In this document: positions 62,775 to 64,000 of the stretch, in pieces
Layout of the letters: each line of letters begins with the position of its first letter
How positions within the stretch are numbered: the first letter of the stretch is position 1
Assembly: GCF_017873175.1 (NCBI RefSeq)
Contig: NZ_JAGGJW010000018.1
Coordinates: 1 to 64,000 of the forward strand
Direction: 5' to 3'
Length of the DNA stretch: 64,000 nt
Origin: Neorhizobium petrolearium
Lineage (GTDB): Bacteria; Pseudomonadota; Alphaproteobacteria; Rhizobiales; Rhizobiaceae
The notes under the pieces: model-generated
What the model was told of the DNA's origin: nothing
The model's database searches: none
The model's input: the letters and a program-made list of their open reading frames with translations, nothing else
Translations under genes and position numbers: made by a program

Positions 62775-64000
62775 TCAAAAGCTCCCCACGAAGCGCAGAT
62801 TGATGCGATCTTCCCGCCCGCCGTCACTGTCGCTGCCATGTGCATATTCAAGCGAGAAGCTTGCAGCGCCGGGGCCTGCTGTCTGCCCCAAGGCGGCCCG
62901 GAACCCCACTCCGAAAGCCGCAGCCCGAACGATCTCCGACTCCAGTGCAGTGGGTTTGTGCAAAACCGCAGACCCGCCGGATGCAAAAACGTAGGGTGTG
63001 AAGGCCCCCCCGAGAGCGGTCTTGTCGGCAAGGGGAGAGAAGGCAAATGGAAACGCCAATTCGGCTCGCGAAACAATGCCGCTGTCGCCCTCAAGCGTGC
63101 CGGAATCGTAAGCGGAAAGCCCGTCCGGCCCGCCAAGGCCGAGCTGTTCGGAAGCCGCCAGCGCCTGCCCGAAGGAAGTCTGCGCGCGACCGTTGATACT
63201 CAAAAGCAGCCGGTCATCCATCACCGATTGGCTGTAGCTCCATCGGACATCCATCTTCTGGAAATCGGGTTCTGCGCCGTAACGCGTCATGGGCAGGTCA
63301 AGCGTCGCCCGGCGCGCGCCCCATGTATCCAAGCCGAAGGATGCGGTAACCACCCCCCGCAAAGAGGCGCCCCAGGGCGCTTCTGCATCAATCGACTGGC
63401 CAAGGCGCAAAACACGCAACCGATCCTCGTTAAAAGGAGACTCGCTCGAACCGAGAACGATCGTCTGTCGTTCGTTTGCCACATCCAGTGCCAGACTGCT
63501 CGAAAGATTGAGATCGCGCGAGCGGAGCCAGTCATAATTCAACCGCAGCGATAAGCGTTCGTAATGGTCGCGCATGCGATAGCCCACTTCGGAGTCCGGA
63601 TTGGTTTTCGTATCCGTCGCCTCGACATTCAGCGACAGCCCGTCAAACCCCAACGGAAGAATGAAGCCTGCTGACATCTGCCGGTTGCGCGGATCGGCGC
63701 CGAAGAGATCATCGTCCGGGTAACCGCCAATACGGAGATATATCTGTTCACCGAGGCCAAACAGGCTGTTGAACTGCGTTCCGACGCCAAAGACATAGCG
63801 CCCGAGATCCTCCGACAGACTGTTGTCCAGCGAGAAATCGGTCGTCACCGGATCGTAGCGACCGCCTATGACCAGTAATGTCGAACCCGGCTTCGCTCCC
63901 GGCTTGAGTGTTGAGTTCAACACGACGCCCGGCGTGTCGTCCGCCAGAAGGAGCCGCTTTTCCAGTTCCTGCCTTTTTACGCGCCGCGCACCGACAAGCG
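62775..64000 (-). CDS. two-partner-secretion outer-membrane transporter (ShlB/FhaC family), C-terminal part
   Basis: The frame is open to the right edge without a start, so this is the C-terminal 400 or so residues. Near its visible N terminus RQELEKRLLL and PGVVLNSTLKPG match the POTRA-end region of TpsB proteins; then a long beta-barrel with alternating aromatic/charged strands ends in LRFVGSF, with the final Phe required for barrel insertion. The partner adhesin or exoprotein gene should lie outside the window. Confidence 0.82.
   Translation of the reverse strand, partial: LVGARRVKRQELEKRLLLADDTPGVVLNSTLKPGAKPGSTLLVIGGRYDPVTTDFSLDNSLSEDLGRYVFGVGTQFNSLFGLGEQIYLRIGGYPDDDLFGADPRNRQMSAGFILPLGFDGLSLNVEATDTKTNPDSEVGYRMRDHYERLSLRLNYDWLRSRDLNLSSSLALDVANERQTIVLGSSESPFNEDRLRVLRLGQSIDAEAPWGASLRGVVTASFGLDTWGARRATLDLPMTRYGAEPDFQKMDVRWSYSQSVMDDRLLLSINGRAQTSFGQALAASEQLGLGGPDGLSAYDSGTLEGDSGIVSRAELAFPFAFSPLADKTALGGAFTPYVFASGGSAVLHKPTALESEIVRAAAFGVGFRAALGQTAGPGAASFSLEYAHGSDSDGGREDRINLRFVGSF

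Noticed and set aside
1..64000. CRISPR arrays, tRNA or rRNA genes, intact insertion sequences
   Set aside because: No regularly spaced repeats, cloverleaf-like sequences, or transposase genes with terminal inverted repeats were noticed. A dedicated scan was not possible.

Overview
The window looks like a replicon segment from an alphaproteobacterium of the Rhizobiaceae, most likely the Sinorhizobium/Ensifer group. The basis is high-GC coding style, DUF995 and other rhizobial small proteins, several dipeptide/opine-type ABC importers, and a CuxR-uxs-uxe polysaccharide locus like the one known on S. meliloti pSymB. This placement is inferred from gene content; there is no rRNA gene. I saw no tRNA, CRISPR array, intact insertion sequence or replication origin.

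Layout. (1) 0.1-2.6 kb: a PepSY protein divergent from an OmpR-type two-component system. (2) 2.9-9.2 kb and 9.5-18.5 kb: two leftward operons, each with a complete family-5 (opine/oligopeptide class) ABC importer plus phosphoesterases. The first carries a glycerophosphodiester phosphodiesterase. The second carries a type I phosphodiesterase, a PPP-type metallophosphatase and a DeoR repressor. The parts list resembles the agrocinopine (acc) operons, so uptake and hydrolysis of sugar or glycerol phosphodiesters is the best hypothesis. (3) 18.5-19.9 kb: a decayed DsbA-like remnant, trxC and a DUF302 gene. (4) 20.0-31.1 kb: a thiosulfate-oxidation (sox) cluster, with soxH, soxT-soxR-soxS leftward and soxVWXYZABCD plus pseudoazurin rightward. 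soxS carries an apparent one-base frameshift, and AT-rich dyads at the promoters are candidate SoxR operators. (5) 31.4-37.3 kb: cytochrome b561, two PepSY proteins, a second two-component system, a DUF302 protein and a heavy-metal P-type ATPase.

(6) 37.5-45.8 kb: a third family-5 ABC importer with a GH51 alpha-L-arabinofuranosidase and an unusual ArsR-type regulator, which suggests scavenging of arabinosides. (7) 45.8-47.0 kb: a poorly coding stretch with a LysR remnant and a small lipoprotein-like gene. (8) 47.0-53.8 kb: a GGDEF-EAL protein followed by a five-gene serine-phosphorylation partner-switching module: a degenerate ATPase-like protein, a STAS-like/methyltransferase fusion, a Cache-HAMP-PP2C phosphatase, an ATPase and a STAS protein. 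(9) 53.8-60.7 kb: a CuxR-like AraC regulator divergent from a UDP-xylose synthase, UDP-xylose/glucose 4-epimerase, GT2 synthase, GH26-like hydrolase and DUF995 gene, i.e. an arabinose-containing polysaccharide operon expected to respond to c-di-GMP. (10) 60.9-64.0 kb: a small conserved protein, a divergent TetR/NIPSNAP pair with a clear operator, and the C-terminal part of a two-partner-secretion outer-membrane transporter cut by the window edge.

The most interesting part is 37.5-60.7 kb. There an arabinoside-uptake system, a c-di-GMP enzyme with an unusual phospho-switch, and a c-di-GMP-controlled arabinose-polysaccharide operon lie side by side.
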